From NCBI GenBank assembly GCA_949128115.1, contig OX421963.1:77619635-77683634 (forward strand): a stretch of DNA of 64,000 bases. The letters are read 5' to 3'. This document shows, piece after piece, positions 21,577 to 33,731 of the stretch. Made by a program: the position numbers and the translations under genes. The notes under the pieces are model-generated. The model was not told the DNA's origin. It was given only the letters and a program-made list of their open reading frames with translations, and made no database searches. The number at the start of each line of letters is the position of its first letter. Position 1 is the stretch's first letter. This DNA is from Anaspis maculata. Taxonomy: Eukaryota; Arthropoda; Insecta; Coleoptera; Scraptiidae.

Positions 21577-24300
21577 TCAATGCCACCGAATAGTCGGCTT
21601 GTCATTTTCTGAAGAAAGTCGTTCTGGTGGAGAAAGGAGAGATGTACCTATCAGAAAATGCCCGGGAGACAAATAATCGGGGTCGTTGTGGGCACCGTTG
21701 CTCACTTTACTTACATCGTTAGCACATAGAGGGCGACTGTTGAGGACAGCCTCAATGCCTGCAAAGAGAGTAGCGTACTCTTCAAAAGTTAAGGAACTTT
21801 CGCCAATCAACCGATGTAACAAGTTTTTCACGGAATTCATGGTAGCTTTCCAAATACCACCCATATGAGGTGCGGAAGGGGGGTTGAAATGCCAGGATAT
21901 TTATGGGTAGCCATGGCAGTGAACAGAATGTCTTGATTGGGTTTCCAGAAATCTCGCTTATATTCCACTTCAAGTTTATGGAGACCTTCTACAATAAATT
22001 GACGTCAGGTTGAACTCAGGAATCTCGTCTTGAGATTGCTAGGAAAGAGAGCTAGGCCACTGAGATTCGTTCTCCAACTAAAACGGAGAACCTTGCCACC
22101 AAAGTTCATAAGAAATCGGCTCGAAAGAAGAGAGGGACTTCCCGACTGACGCAATCAGCAGGATTGAGGTCAGTGCAAACATAACGCCAAGTACTTTCGG
22201 GAACATTCTCGAGTATTTCCAAAACTCGATTGGAGACAAACTCTTGAGACGATAGGGAAGGGTGCGAACCCATGCCAGAGTTATGATGGAATCACTAAAC
22301 AATATGGTGTCACGAATTTGCAGTGATCGAATAAGACTTTCAACCGACTTTACCAAACGAGACCATAAAAGTGCTGCTGACAATTCTAAGCGAGGAATCG
22401 TCATAGTCTTCAGGGGTGCAACACAAGTTTTGGCTTTCAGAAGATGACAAAGAACATTATTACTATCGGAAGTTACAATTCTCAAGTAAACAACTGCGGC
22501 CATGCCGTGACTAGAAGCGTCACAAAATGCAACAATTTGAGCTTGCTGAATAACAGGAGGCACAATACAGCGCGGAATTTGAATCTGGAAAATCAAAGTG
22601 AGCTCATCGTGAATCATCTTCCAACGATGATGGATCTCTGGTGACAAGGGATCATCCCAATCAAGTTCAATCAACCAGAGAAGTCGCATTGAATTCTCGA
22701 GGTGAAAAATAACAGGACCCAAATATCAGTTGATATTATACATGCGAGCAATATGTGAAAGAATATTTCGTTTGGTTGGTTGGTTGCTTCCAGGAACAAT
22801 CGTGTAACAAAAAGGATCAGAAACAGGATCCCAAGATGAGCCCAGGACCTTTACTCCTTTATGACACAGTTGGATCTCGAAGAATGGGGAAATTCGCACA
22901 AATTGTTTGTGAGATGTTTAGTGACCTCTTCACTGGAACTTGCCCACTTACGAAGTTCAAAACCGTCAGATTTCAAAAGGGCGATCAACTCTTGCTGTAA
23001 AGAAATGGCGTCGGTAAAAGATGGCGCTACAAACACCAAATCGTCCACATAGCCACAAGAGGAAAAAACTTGAGCTGCACGAGGGAATCTACGCCCTTTA
23101 TCTATGAGTTGTTGCAGAACACTTTGAGCTAGAAATGGTCTACTAGCCATTCCAAACGTAACCGTTTTCAGTTCCCACTCCTGGATGGGATCCGAAAGGG
23201 AAAAGCGTCAAATAAATGTTGGTAGGCGAAAATCAGTGATAGTACTTCCGATTTCACTCTGAAGCTTGGGTCCAACCATGAGTGCCTCATTTCAAGTTTG
23301 TGAGGTCACATTTTTTTTTAGAGGAATTGAAAACAACCTGCAGAGCAGTGATTGAGTTTCCTTATACCTAGTCATGATAAGGAGGTATGTAAGAGGCCTG
23401 GGAAGAAGCAATACACATGTGATTTTGTTAAGAATAATCTTTCAGATTGTTTTGGTACATATCGCAGTATTTGAGATAGCGTAAAAAAACGAGTTTCAAG
23501 TTTTCTGAAGCGTTGTAGAGCAACAGCTCTCGTGGATCCCAAATCAGAACGAGAACCGCCTTTGGAGGGCAAGCAAACGACATAGCGTCCGGAAGGATCA
23601 CGTATAAAACAGTGGAGAAAAAATAGTTTCCACACTCTTGCTCCTCATGCGAAAGAGGAATGACTTTGGAAATTTCTTCCACTTCCCAAAATGAGCGAAT
23701 CAAATTGTCTGAAGATTGAAGGGAAGTTGAGACAAACAAAGAGTTGAAAACAGTGGACGGGGAATCATCCACAGCACCCATTATTACCCAACCCAAGCTA
23801 GTGAAAATAGAAGAAAGGTTTACCTTTTATAATCGAAGATGAATCAGGTATGATGTCCAAGCAGGACTGGGCCCCAAGAAGCAAATCAACACGAGAAAAA
23901 GTTGTGGAAGTGGGATCTGCCAATTGCAGAGTCTAAAACTTTTTCAGCATCTCATCAGAGACGAAAGCATGCAGTAGGTAGATCTCAGGTAGTCGAAGAA
24001 AGAACTACTGCCTTAAAATTGATATAGGGTGTATCGCGATAATGAGGTGCCAAAGTGCACAGAGCGAGACATTTCACGTTCAACGAATGGGTATTACCGA
24101 TTCCGGGAATATCGTACGGGCAATGTGTACTCTGTAGGCCAAGAGTTTCAACAAGCGAAATTCGAACGAAGTTTAATTGACTACCTGGATCAATTACTAT
24201 TACTAGTCTACATAGATGTCAGTTGCCCAACGAATCCTGCATACTGGCTTGAGCAGTACCAAGAAAAGTATCACTTAAACGTGATTGAGTACAAGGAGAT
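21577..24300 (-). pseudogene. BEL/Pao retrotransposon pol (protease to integrase), decayed
   Basis: On -, in order. The protease lies around 24230-24180 (VIDPGSQLNFV, a D-x-G-S active-site type) with VDLLLGAQSCLDIIPD near 23880. The RT N-terminal part is at 23796-23400 (SGRYVVCLPSK, then LGSTRAVALQRFRKLE). The RT catalytic part at 23150-22850 has SCGYVDDLVF (YVDD box). An RNase-H-like part is at 22722-22078 (IVAFCDASSHGMAAVVYL, then IPRLELSAALL and LFSDSIITLAWV). The integrase end is at 21864-21577 (MGGIWKATMNSVKNLL, then LNSRPLCA and PGHFLIG). Stops and frameshifts between pieces show it is dead. The final tail lies at 19491-19697. Confidence 0.88.
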
Positions 24301-24311
24301 GAACTGCAACT

Positions 24312-24652
24312 TTGAGGAGCTTGTGGTGTGGTAGTTAGCGCGGTCGACTGCCACTCTAGAGGTCGCGGGTTCGATCTCCGCCGGGGACAGATTTTTGCTT
24401 CGAAAACAAGCTTCTTGGTTTAGTTGGAATGCTTGCTAAATGCAAGACGCGCCGTGTGTCGCATAGCACGTAAAATACGAGCGTTGGTGCCGACCCCATG
24501 CGATGTTGGTGGTCGTTAAAAATCCCTACCCTGTGTTGGAACACACAATGGTTCGGCAAAACTTCCGGTATAGTGGAGGAAAGCATTCACCGGCATCGGT
24601 GTTAGGCCTCGTTGCGGAAATAGGCCGACGTTAAATAAACGGATTAAAAAAA
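24312..24652 (+). mobile_element. tRNA-derived SINE with 10-bp target-site duplication
   Basis: The head GTGGTGTGGTAGTTAGCGCG and the B-box region GCGGGTTCGATCTCCGC (GCGG/CCGC stem) are tRNA-like. A roughly 270-bp unrelated body follows, ending GACGTTAAATAAACGGATTA and an A-rich tail. AACTGCAACT occurs immediately before (24302-24311) and after (24653-24662), a perfect target-site duplication, so the borders are reliable to within the A-tail ambiguity. It is inserted into the BEL/Pao remains. Confidence 0.85.
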
Positions 24653-24753
24653 AACTGCAACTAGGAGCAGGAACCGACGCAGAAGTCAATTTACTATTAT
24701 CGAGATTATCTACAAGATCACCAGGAGCAGCATTTTTTTAAGATCGCTCGGTA

Positions 24754-25572
24754 CTATAGTAGGTTCACTTGTGCCGTGATTCTAGTTGGCTGTGAGATTT
24801 TGTTTCTAAGTTTTCAAATCTGATATTTGAAAACTCCCTAGAACTTGGCAGTTGGTTGCATTGACGTTTGAAAGTTTAAGCTTGACGACAAGATCAACAA
24901 CTTTACCGTTTGTCAAATCGAGTGTCAAATAGACTGAAAATCACGAGTTTCACGAAAATTGTGGTGAAATTATGCCCATTACTGTGAAAACTGTGTTTGC
25001 GCCTCAGCTTGTGTCTTGAACAATAACGTCCAGTGTCCATTTTAAAGTCCTCGAGAGTGCCATCAAGAACTCGCTTCTGGGAGAAAAAATGGGCGGAATA
25101 GGTGCTGGGCATGTACTCCATAACGTTCAGCTTTGCGGAGAAGACGTGAATCTATTTTAAAAAACCACATAATATGGAAGCATTGAGAACTATTCCTGGT
25201 TTTTAAAAAAAGTACCCACACTCTGGAAGGCTGGAAACGATGGGAAGCTGAACCCTCCTAATTTTTGTGGGGATGGGATTCATCGGCGTTAATACTTGAT
25301 TTCACTGCTCAGGACATCGTACAGGAACAAGAAATTTGCGGAACTTGTGAAAGGTGAACTACATCCACTCCATATTTGCAATTTGCAAAGTTGATTTCGG
25401 TAATTTTTTCATTTTTGACAGCAACAGTCAACACACCATCACACCAACATAACCTATCTTTCGAAGCCAGACGCTCAGGCGCACACTAGTCAGTTGGACG
25501 TGAAGTCTACAATGCCAAACTGTGAAATTTGCCCAGCCTACTAGAATCACGGTACAAGTGAACCTACTATAG
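24754..25572. mobile_element. CTATAGTA-type TIR element, copy 3 (about 0.82 kb)
   Basis: Left CTATAGTAGGTTCACTTGTG, then CCGTGATTCTAGT, and right ACTAGAATCACGGTACAAGT, then GAACCTACTATAG, are near-perfect inverted complements over about 47 bp with few mismatches. Internal frames are short and unrecognised. It sits between the BEL/Pao gag and protease remnants. No clear target duplication was found. Confidence 0.75.
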
Positions 25573-25579
25573 CAGTTTT

Positions 25580-26060
25580 CTGCGTGGGAGGGAAAAAATG
25601 TAACACCGTGTTGTGGCGAAAGATTCCACATCAAGATTTACATTTCGCCTGGGAAGAACAGGAAGGAACTAAATGTTTTTCAAACAAGCAAAACCTCTAT
25701 GAGCTGAGCAAACAATAGAATGTCGTTATGTAGGTGTCATCTCTAGAAACGTTGGACATTTTATCAACTTATGTGCGCCCGAGCAATGAGAACATTTCAC
25801 AAAAACAGTCTCCACGGTAGTTTTTGAAGTGCTATCTAGTTCTTTGTGTCTGTGGTCAATTCTTTATGAGACAGGAAATGCGTCGATATTTTGAAATGTA
25901 CCTCCTCAAAGCTATCTCTCAGTGATGGAAGGTCTTCCCCTCGTAGCAAAAGAAGGTCTTGGTTAGCAGGTAGCCCAGCAATCAAATCAAAAGTACTCTG
26001 CAATCGCTCTCAGAGGCGTTATTCCAAAATGTAAATAAACGGCAAAAAGTGAACCAGCAG
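25580..26060 (-). pseudogene. BEL/Pao gag remnant
   Basis: On -, broken frames read STFDLIAGLPANQDLLLLRG, then EDLPSLRDSFEEV, and a zinc-knuckle-like tail with AHKLIKCPTFLEMTPT and SIVCSAHRGFACL. These resemble the BEL/Pao gag C-terminal region (CxxC..xHxxxxCxxF followed by a cysteine-rich tail). Position and orientation fit the pol pieces to the left. Several stops and frameshifts are present. Confidence 0.65.
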
Positions 26061-28328
26061 CACCAGCACCTAAAAATAAAAGTGGGTTCGTAGCTGCTGC
26101 ATAAATTTTAAACGCAAACCCTACTAGGTCCAGGAATTCCGGTTTCTGAGGCTACAGGCGTCGACAGAGGGTAACGTACTCCGAAGCTACGGCGCTCATC
26201 GATACCTAGCATCCAATCTTCGAGGCGCAAGGCACAGCTCAGCTAAAGGAGGACAGGACTCACCCGTAAAGGGATCCAAATTTCATCCTAGAAGCTAATC
26301 GGCGATAGGTCACGAGTGGATCAGCCGCTCTATTTTACAACTGAATACCCGGTATCATGCGAAATGAACACAGAAACAGCATTCAAATCGTTTTGTTAGG
26401 CTTCGCGCTACTTTGTCATGGGAATTAAATCATTGCCGCCCTCTTTTATTCACCTTCCGACTCAAGGCCTCAGACGATTTGTAATGTCTCTTGTCCGTTT
26501 CTGCCGCGAATTACATGCGGTGGGCTTTCATTCTTCATCCTTTCTGTTTCCCCAACGGGGAAACATCGGTACTCCACGATTAGTCCGTCAGTCTGTCCGT
26601 CACATCTAGTCGGCGGCAGCGGTGGAGGCTTTCAAAACTCCGGCTGTCACAGCAGGATCCACGTCTAATCAAATGAATAAATAAATACCTTGTGGATACA
26701 AAAGTACAAAAAGCTCTTTCTTAGAATCATACTTCCTTCCCAGATATCTCTACGAATACAAATGATCTTGACACTTATACAACCTCTGAAGTATTGAACA
26801 TTTTTTGGCTGCTGCACGGCTGTGCGTACCAGAAACAAAAAACTTTTTTTTTCAGGAAACGCGACCCAGTTTCCTCGAAAATATCCAGAAGCCATTAATC
26901 TTGGTAGCATCCAAAAATCCGCCGATGTTAAAAATTGTTGTTAGTTTAGATGTTTTCTCAACATTTGGCGGACAACATTGGAATTTATGTAAACCGGCGG
27001 ATGTCTTGTACAATTGACGTCATCGCACGCGGCGCGTACTCGGACGGACGATTTAATGAAATTTATAAACGTTTTGGTATAGGTGTACAGAATTTTTGGC
27101 GTTTGCCCACAATCTTTATAACCAAACTGATAGGCCTCTTGAATGAAACAGATGCGCCAATTTATCTTCCCGCCGTTAAATCACAAAAATAGGTGTGCCG
27201 TGTGCATGTACTTTGCAATTTTCCAGGACGCGTTTTCAGATCTTCGCGGCGCGAATTAATCAGCGACAAACATCGACTGCACACAAGTTTCCGGTCTCTG
27301 CGCGACCCGAAAACTGGGCCAGGGTATTTATCATTTCGGCGCTACACGCGGCTTTTGGAAGAGGATCCAGTTGAGGAAATGCGGCTAAAGTACGACATTG
27401 ATGGATTAATTTCGAGTTTTGGGCTAATTGCGAACGAGAACAAATTGTCTTTCGACGCGGAAAATTCACGCGAAGTTCCTAATAAATGATAATAGATGCG
27501 GGAAAACAGGGGAACAAGAATTGCTTTCGGGTTTTCACCTTTAAAACTTGATGATTTCATTAAGTTTTATCTTTCATCTCGGTGTAGGCAATCGTCGGTC
27601 TCGGTTTTTGGTTGTTGCTTATCTGATTGGCGGGGAACATGAAATATGTTTCTCGATATTCCCACATTTATGAGGTTTTGCAGGAAGATTAGCTCCGCAA
27701 TGAAAATCTGCAAGGAGGAAGTTTCAAACAAAATAATTTCTAAAATGCCCAAGGGGAAAGTGGAGTGCGAGTAAAGCTAATTGAAAAAGTTCTGGTGGCA
27801 CCTGAAACTTCTTCTGTTTAATTCAAGTTCTTTGCGCGAAACATCGGAATCAAACACTTATTATAGTTTTAATCCCCAATCAAAACTTCGTCTTCAAATA
27901 ATTACTCAACAATGAAAGTTTCCTCTGCTTGTCGAATGTCTGGAATTTTTTTTAACGTCGGAAGAGAAATTCTGTTGAGCTACTGTGTGATCCAAGAAAG
28001 GGTAGGGTTCTTCTACTACTACCAACATACTAAACACACGGTCTTTTGCATTTAGAAAGCATTCCAACTAAATGTAGGAACTTGTCATGGAACTTGTTTT
28101 CGGGACGATAATTCATCGACACGCCACAAGTGGTGGGGATCGAATCCACGAGACAAAGTTTGACTATGGATTTAATAACTCTGTGGTTTAACCCTTAGAG
28201 TACGGCTGGAGTCCTTTTTGGATCCCAAAGATCATTTTTCTGAAATATCTTCCAAAATATTTTTTTCATAAGAATCTGTTTCCTCGCTAGTTTATTTATT
28301 TCAGTCAACGATTGTTTTAACGTGTAAC
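26061..28328. other. GST2 intron 1, single-copy-looking DNA
   Basis: Between 26.8 and 27.5 kb three + strand frames of 70-98 codons lie in series (26805-27017, 26950-27192, 27193-27489), in a stretch richer in G+C than its surroundings. I recognise no domain and no splice pattern joining them, so no gene is called. At 28120-28190 a lone B-box-like GGATTCGATCCCC (- strand) is present without a matching A box. Confidence 0.4.
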
Positions 28329-28453
28329 GGCTCGATACCAAGTTGGGGCTGAGACCGCCGTAAGTGCGGTTACTATAGCAACGGCCAATCAGACCGCTCT
28401 ATTTGTCAAGTTACGCCGTCCTAACTTTTGCGCCTGCAACTTGGTATCGAGCC
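28329..28453. repeat. Small foldback (MITE-like), 125 bp
   Basis: Arms GGCTCGATACCAAGTTG (28329-28345) and CAACTTGGTATCGAGCC (28437-28453) are perfect 17-bp inverted complements. The G+C-rich interior contains CGGTTACTATAGCAACGGCC. Confidence 0.85.
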
Positions 28454-29381
28454 CTAAGGCATTACTCTAAGATCCTTATTTTTTGTTTAAGTAGCTGAAA
28501 CGTTGCTTGGGGTCCATGATCTTTCCCTTGTAGTATTTCAATTTTTTGTGGATATTAAGTCGAAAATACAAATAAAAATTGTAACTGTCACTTCCAAGTT
28601 GAATGTGGTAAGACGCTATCGAAATAGTTCATCACCTACCACGATTATCAAATCATTATTTCCGAAAAAACTGAGTGCCTGGAAGAAAAAGTGTTTTGAT
28701 CAATTTTGTGTGTAACTGAAGATTTATTTTGATCTGTTGCTTTTGCTTTCACTACAGTGAAGATATTCTTTTGCAAATAAGTTCAAATGAATAAGCTTCA
28801 CAATTCCTGACCATTTCTGCAAAAATTGTTAGTTGACTAGTAAAAAAAGTGTGGGTCCATTATCTACCCCACGCCGTATTTTAGGTGAGTCAAAATAGCG
28901 CAGTACCCTAAGGGTTGATACAACAACGCGTTGACATTGACCAAAGTGAGTAATTGGCATGTTTCAGTATTGTTTGCTACTTGATTCTATTCCTTGAATC
29001 TGGCTGCCAGTCCTGACCATCAGGAAAATCCTCGAAGACATGAAAGAAGAGCAACTTCCACCAAACAATTAAAAAATCCACAAAAAATCAGCTCCACATT
29101 AAAAATGATGTTAGTAAGTTACTTTTTTAGGTAATATCTTAAAAAAAAGATTGTAGTTTAAGGGCAGAAGGACCTCGGTCGATAGCCCTTTGAACTAAAC
29201 AGTTCAATAAATATCATTTATTATTATTATTATTAAAAGACTTAGCTTCTCATTTCTACGTCGTAGCACAAACATGCGGTTTTTGACGACGAAGCATCGG
29301 TTTCAAATAGGTACTAAAGAAACACCAGTAAAAACCGATTTACAAAATAGCAGATAAATTATTGATGACTAATGTCATCCG

Positions 29382-29640
29382 ATGAGAAGAATGCCTATTA
29401 AGCCTCACAGAATGGTAATTCCAATGGGGACAAGGACGCATAGAATATATCAGGAAAAAAGGCAAAAGCAGCTGAACCATCAAAAAATAAAGGAAACGAA
29501 ACCTGCTGCGGTCTCGATCTCCGTACCTGAACTTCAAAATTCTAATCAAATTGATCGTCCTAACACAATATCATGTTCTTATTGAGGTCAAGTATTCAAA
29601 AGAAATGAATTACATAGTCATAAAATAGCCATGCATGAAC
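29382..29640 (+). pseudogene. Possible zinc-finger-containing ORF remnant
   Basis: A + strand frame of 67 codons ends at a TGA inside what otherwise reads as a C2H2-type finger: CSY, stop, then GQVFKRNELHSHKIAMHE. The stop falls exactly where the second Cys of CxxC is expected, as if TGT/TGC had mutated. Upstream residues are basic and low-complexity. It may be a relic of a zinc-finger gene or of the N-terminal finger of a non-LTR element. Finger spacing is one residue short of the canonical form, so the call is weak. Confidence 0.3.
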
Positions 29641-29796
29641 TGACAACATCTAGATCTAACCAAGACTCAACTCAATATGATTGATACAGGTGACCTTGAA
29701 ACGTGTCTGGAATTCACACATCAAAATACGAGCGGAGAGCCATTTCTCTCAGGATAGACGGCGCTGATCACGACTTGAAATTGATGGATGATAGGA

Positions 29797-30195
29797 AAAG
29801 TTCGGTCTGATGACAAAGATACAGTTCTTGAAAGCTCACTTTTTTCGGATTTCAAAAATTATAACTCAGGAACGTTTCGGCAAAATTAACCTAAAGCATA
29901 GCCCGGTTTGTCGATATTATCTACCAATCTGTCAAATCCCGAACGAATCCAACCAGTGATGTAGGAGTTATGAGGGTCGGTCATTCAGAACCATCCGAAG
30001 AAAAGTTGACTGAAGGTGACTTCCCACACCCTCTACACCACTAGTTGGATTCTTTCAAAATCTGGCGAGTTGACAGATAATTTTGATAATGCTAAACTCA
30101 ACCTAATTTTGTTTAAACGTTCCTGAGTTACTTTCTGAAATCCAAAAAAAAAGTCAACTTCGAAGGGCTGTATTTTCATCATTAGACCGAACTTT
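29797..30195. mobile_element. Foldback element, about 400 bp with 185-bp arms
   Basis: The left arm starts AAAGTTCGGTCTGATGAC and the right arm ends TCATTAGACCGAACTTT. Mirrored blocks include CTCAGGAACGTTT, the AAAATTAACCTAAAGCATAG / CTAAACTCAACCTAATTTTG pair, and GAATCCAACCAGTG / CACTAGTTGGATTC. No coding capacity. Confidence 0.7.
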
Positions 30196-33100
30196 GCAAA
30201 ATGGCATACAGGTTTTCGTCATATTTTGACGATATCTACCCACAATTGATTGTTTTGCAATCATCGCTGAAGCACTTCGTGTATTATCTTCCCAAGAAAC
30301 TAGACTACGCAATATCAATAACGTCGTACCCGAAAATTATTATGGCTTTTTGAAGTGAAACTTCTATTCTCGCGCCTAGATCACAACACACCACTAACGC
30401 AGAACCACACATGGGAGTGAAATTGCTTTATAGCATCAGTGGTTGTAACGAACGCCTGTAACGATGTGCTGTAACGTTGTCTTGTCTGACCTTGGGGTGA
30501 CCAGCGTCGTCCCAGGAAATGAAAGAATAAGCTGTTGCAGCGTTCGCCGCGTTCGGTTCTATTTTTTACTAATCGCCGACACTGGACTGCTCTTCGTGTT
30601 CTCGTACTGTTGGCCCGACAAGAATGGCTCTCGACTTGGCTTGAATAGATTCGAGCGGATGTGATTTATTATAGGGATAAGGAGGTATATTCAGGGCCTG
30701 GCCTAGCAGGCGTGCAGTGCGTTCCGGCGCGCTGGCGAGTACGGCAGGCGGCAAGTCATAGGGGCGGTAATATAATAATTAAGTTGAATTTCCAAGGATT
30801 CTTTTCATTCCCGCATTTGGTGGGGCTCTCCTCCTCTGCCGGTGAGGGGGCGGCAATTTTTTGGTGGCACGCAAGCGGCAAACAGAACAGGCCCGGCCCT
30901 GGGTATATTTTTCAACGGACGTTTACAATTCAAAAATAAAATCGAATGCCGCACACCCAAATGTGGACACAACTTTCAGGTACCTATGTACGTACCTATT
31001 AAGCAGAAAAGCAGGGGTGGATGATTAAAGTCCAGAGGGGAAAAAGAATTTTCGACAATTGAGGCTGAAACAGTTGCTTAATGTTCTAGATGTCAGCTGA
31101 TTGCATAGCGATGATATCATACTGGTTTGATAATCAAGTTTTTATGTTTGGGAATTGATTTTTGACATTATTCTTTGTTAATTTTTTGAATGGTTTGATT
31201 TCACCTCAATTAAATGTGACATTCTAAATATAAGTACGGTGGCGAGCACATAACTGGAAATACTCATATCAATTCTGTCAATATTTCAATTTAACCTATG
31301 GCTTCATTTTGATTGGAGAAGATAATATCGTACGAACTCTAGAACCACGTAGTTACCTCAAATCACATTCACGAGGTACCTACCTACATACCTATGTAAA
31401 TACCTATGTATTTTATATTTTTTCAATTAAAATCAATACCGGATCGAGTTTTCCAAACGACATTCTCATACTTTGTGGAGATTATTAGATTGCCATGCTG
31501 TGCCTGCCAGAACACAGTTTCCACCGTGCTGTAATATAACCCGGAAAATCGTACAGTAAGAAAATCTGTCACGATGTCACATTCGCATAATTATTTGTGG
31601 AGAATATAATTGATGAAAATAGATATTTATTGTATTAGGGGTATGAGTGAGATTTCATGCGACGGAGAATGGGAGTTAAGGCGCCGAGCGCAGCGAGAAA
31701 AGAAATAAAAGAGGTCTAATCGTGAGAAAATCATGTCGAAAGTACTCTGCCCTTTGAGTGACTAATTTTCGCTAGCTTAATTCTTCAGCTATTAGCCAGT
31801 ACTTTTGCGGAACATTGAATCTTCATATTTAATTTCTACCGGGTGTTAGCTGAAAGAGTGCAGAATTTATAAACTGGTAAGAATGTCCTGTTTGGAGAAG
31901 CAAATTTTTTTCTGGATTTCAACATCAAAAGCGTAAAAGCGTTGTAAAAGGTAACACAATCACCTCGGGACGACTTTTAAATTCTCCACTTATGTACTGT
32001 ATTTACAGGATTTTCTCAAGGAATCAACTTTTTGGTTAGGCAGCGAGCTCACTTTGAAGCTGAAACTTCAGGTAAAAAGATCCAAAGGTCAGAATTGACT
32101 CAAGCCAAACACTCACAACTAGCGGTTCCACCGAAGGTGGTCCATATCTGAAGCGCCCACGAAATTCAGTGTGGTAGAAGACATCATTAAAAATCAGTCT
32201 AATTTCGAACCAATCATTCATTCGGTATACGTCAAGATTTTTCTTGCTTGAATGAGTCAGGGACGGAGGGTGTAGAAGTCCAACAACTGCATGTTGTTGA
32301 AGTAGAATCAGCCTCTTACCTCAAAATGTTCGTAACCAACACAACGAGAATCAGAACATTGGGTGACCTAACCTGGTTTGTCTGTCATTGCTTGATTTTC
32401 TGATTATCGTAGTGTTGGATACGAGCATTTTCACATGATTGACGGGCTATTTCTTCTTCCTAAACATTCAGCTGCAAATGAACCTTCATCTACAATTCCA
32501 GACTTGGATTACGAAGAAAAACATTGGCGTATTCAGAATAAATCTGAAATTGATTTTTAATCCACTCTCTTCCCAAAATGACGTTTGAAGGCCTTTTAGG
32601 CGTTTGATGAAACCCTTGATTTTCAACGTCGCACTGCACAGTAGACCAGACTCGTCGATTTCCATGTGTGGTTCCAAGATACCACTATCTGATTTCTCAG
32701 CAACCAGTTATAAGCTCCTGTGACTTTTCCTCGTCGACCAAGTCGATCAAAAATTCAAAAATGTCTTGGATCACTTTTCAGGTTTTAATTTTTTTGTCAA
32801 TAGTTTATCACACTTCATGATTCTGCTACATAATATTAACTTGATTTTCTTGTCAACGCTTCAGTCGACGCTGTAAGATATCGAATTTTGTTTTTTGCTT
32901 TTCTAACAAAATTCACGTTGCAGCATGGTATAGATATGAATATCAACATTCTGACTGATGAACATTCTGATCATATGGTACTGCTCTCGTGCGATTCCAC
33001 TTACAAACTGATGGACGTTTTAGAGCCGCGGCGAATCTACTGCAATCAAGGCTTTGAATATGCCAGGAACCGTACTCTTGAAACGGAGAACAGAGTTCAC

Positions 33101-33731
33101 ATTGTGTAGTCGCTAGGCAAGGACCAATCATAGCTCTTCTTGCATAGCAACATCGCATGAGAACTTTGTTCCCCGTTTCAGAAAGAAAGCGTCTACCCAA
33201 TAAGGGGTTCAAGAAGATAGCTAGAGTTTTTTCAGATCTAAAGGGGAGAGGTGGAAATTGGCAAACCGGTAAAGAACTTTCATTGGGAGATGAAGCAGGG
33301 TCCACATTTGCATTGTTTTCATAATTCATAATATTATTAAGTTACTGTTCGTTTTATACGTAGTTGTATTTGTTTTTTAATGTAATATGGTTTCTTCAGC
33401 ATCTATATACATATTTTACTAACTATTCCATTAAAAAAAGTTTACAATACTAGAACGCAATTCACTCAATTATCCATAACACTCGATCAAGTTTGGCCAT
33501 AGTCGATTGACATGCCATACTTCCAGTGAGTTGAACTTTACGCTTAGAAAACTAAACAATGCGATGACCGCGATGAGTCACATTGGACAACCGACTAGCC
33601 TAGATACTTGGCAGCGAAAGCTTGATGAGACTTGGATCGTGAATGAAATAAAGCCTCGGAATACAATTTTTTTCTTTTTTTTTCCGACTCAATCATTCTG
33701 GAAGACTAAATTCGCCTCTTATTCCTTACAG
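30196..33731. other. End of GST2 intron 1, no gene recognised
   Basis: A G+C-richer patch at 30.4-30.95 kb and AT-rich DNA elsewhere. A - strand frame at 33329-32943 (128 codons) has no recognisable domain and is Cys-rich without spacing I know; it could be a retroelement scrap. No GST first exon lies close upstream of 33732, which is why the exon at 8107 is proposed as its partner. Confidence 0.4.

Noticed and set aside
24312..24385. Functional tRNA gene on the + strand
   Set aside because: It is the head of a 341-bp element with an A-rich tail and a perfect target-site duplication, so a SINE.
26805..27192. Two overlapping + frames as a small gene
   Set aside because: Different frames, no shared domain and no evidence of splicing between them.
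27193..27489. 98-codon + strand frame in a G+C-richer patch
   Set aside because: No recognisable domain, no joined exons, and no splice or start context stronger than chance.
28120..28190. tRNA-like B box GGATTCGATCCCC (- strand)
   Set aside because: No acceptable A box at the right distance and no cloverleaf; left as chance or SINE scrap.
32943..33329. 128-codon - strand frame
   Set aside because: No domain recognised and no neighbouring coding pieces; may be retroelement scrap but cannot be supported.
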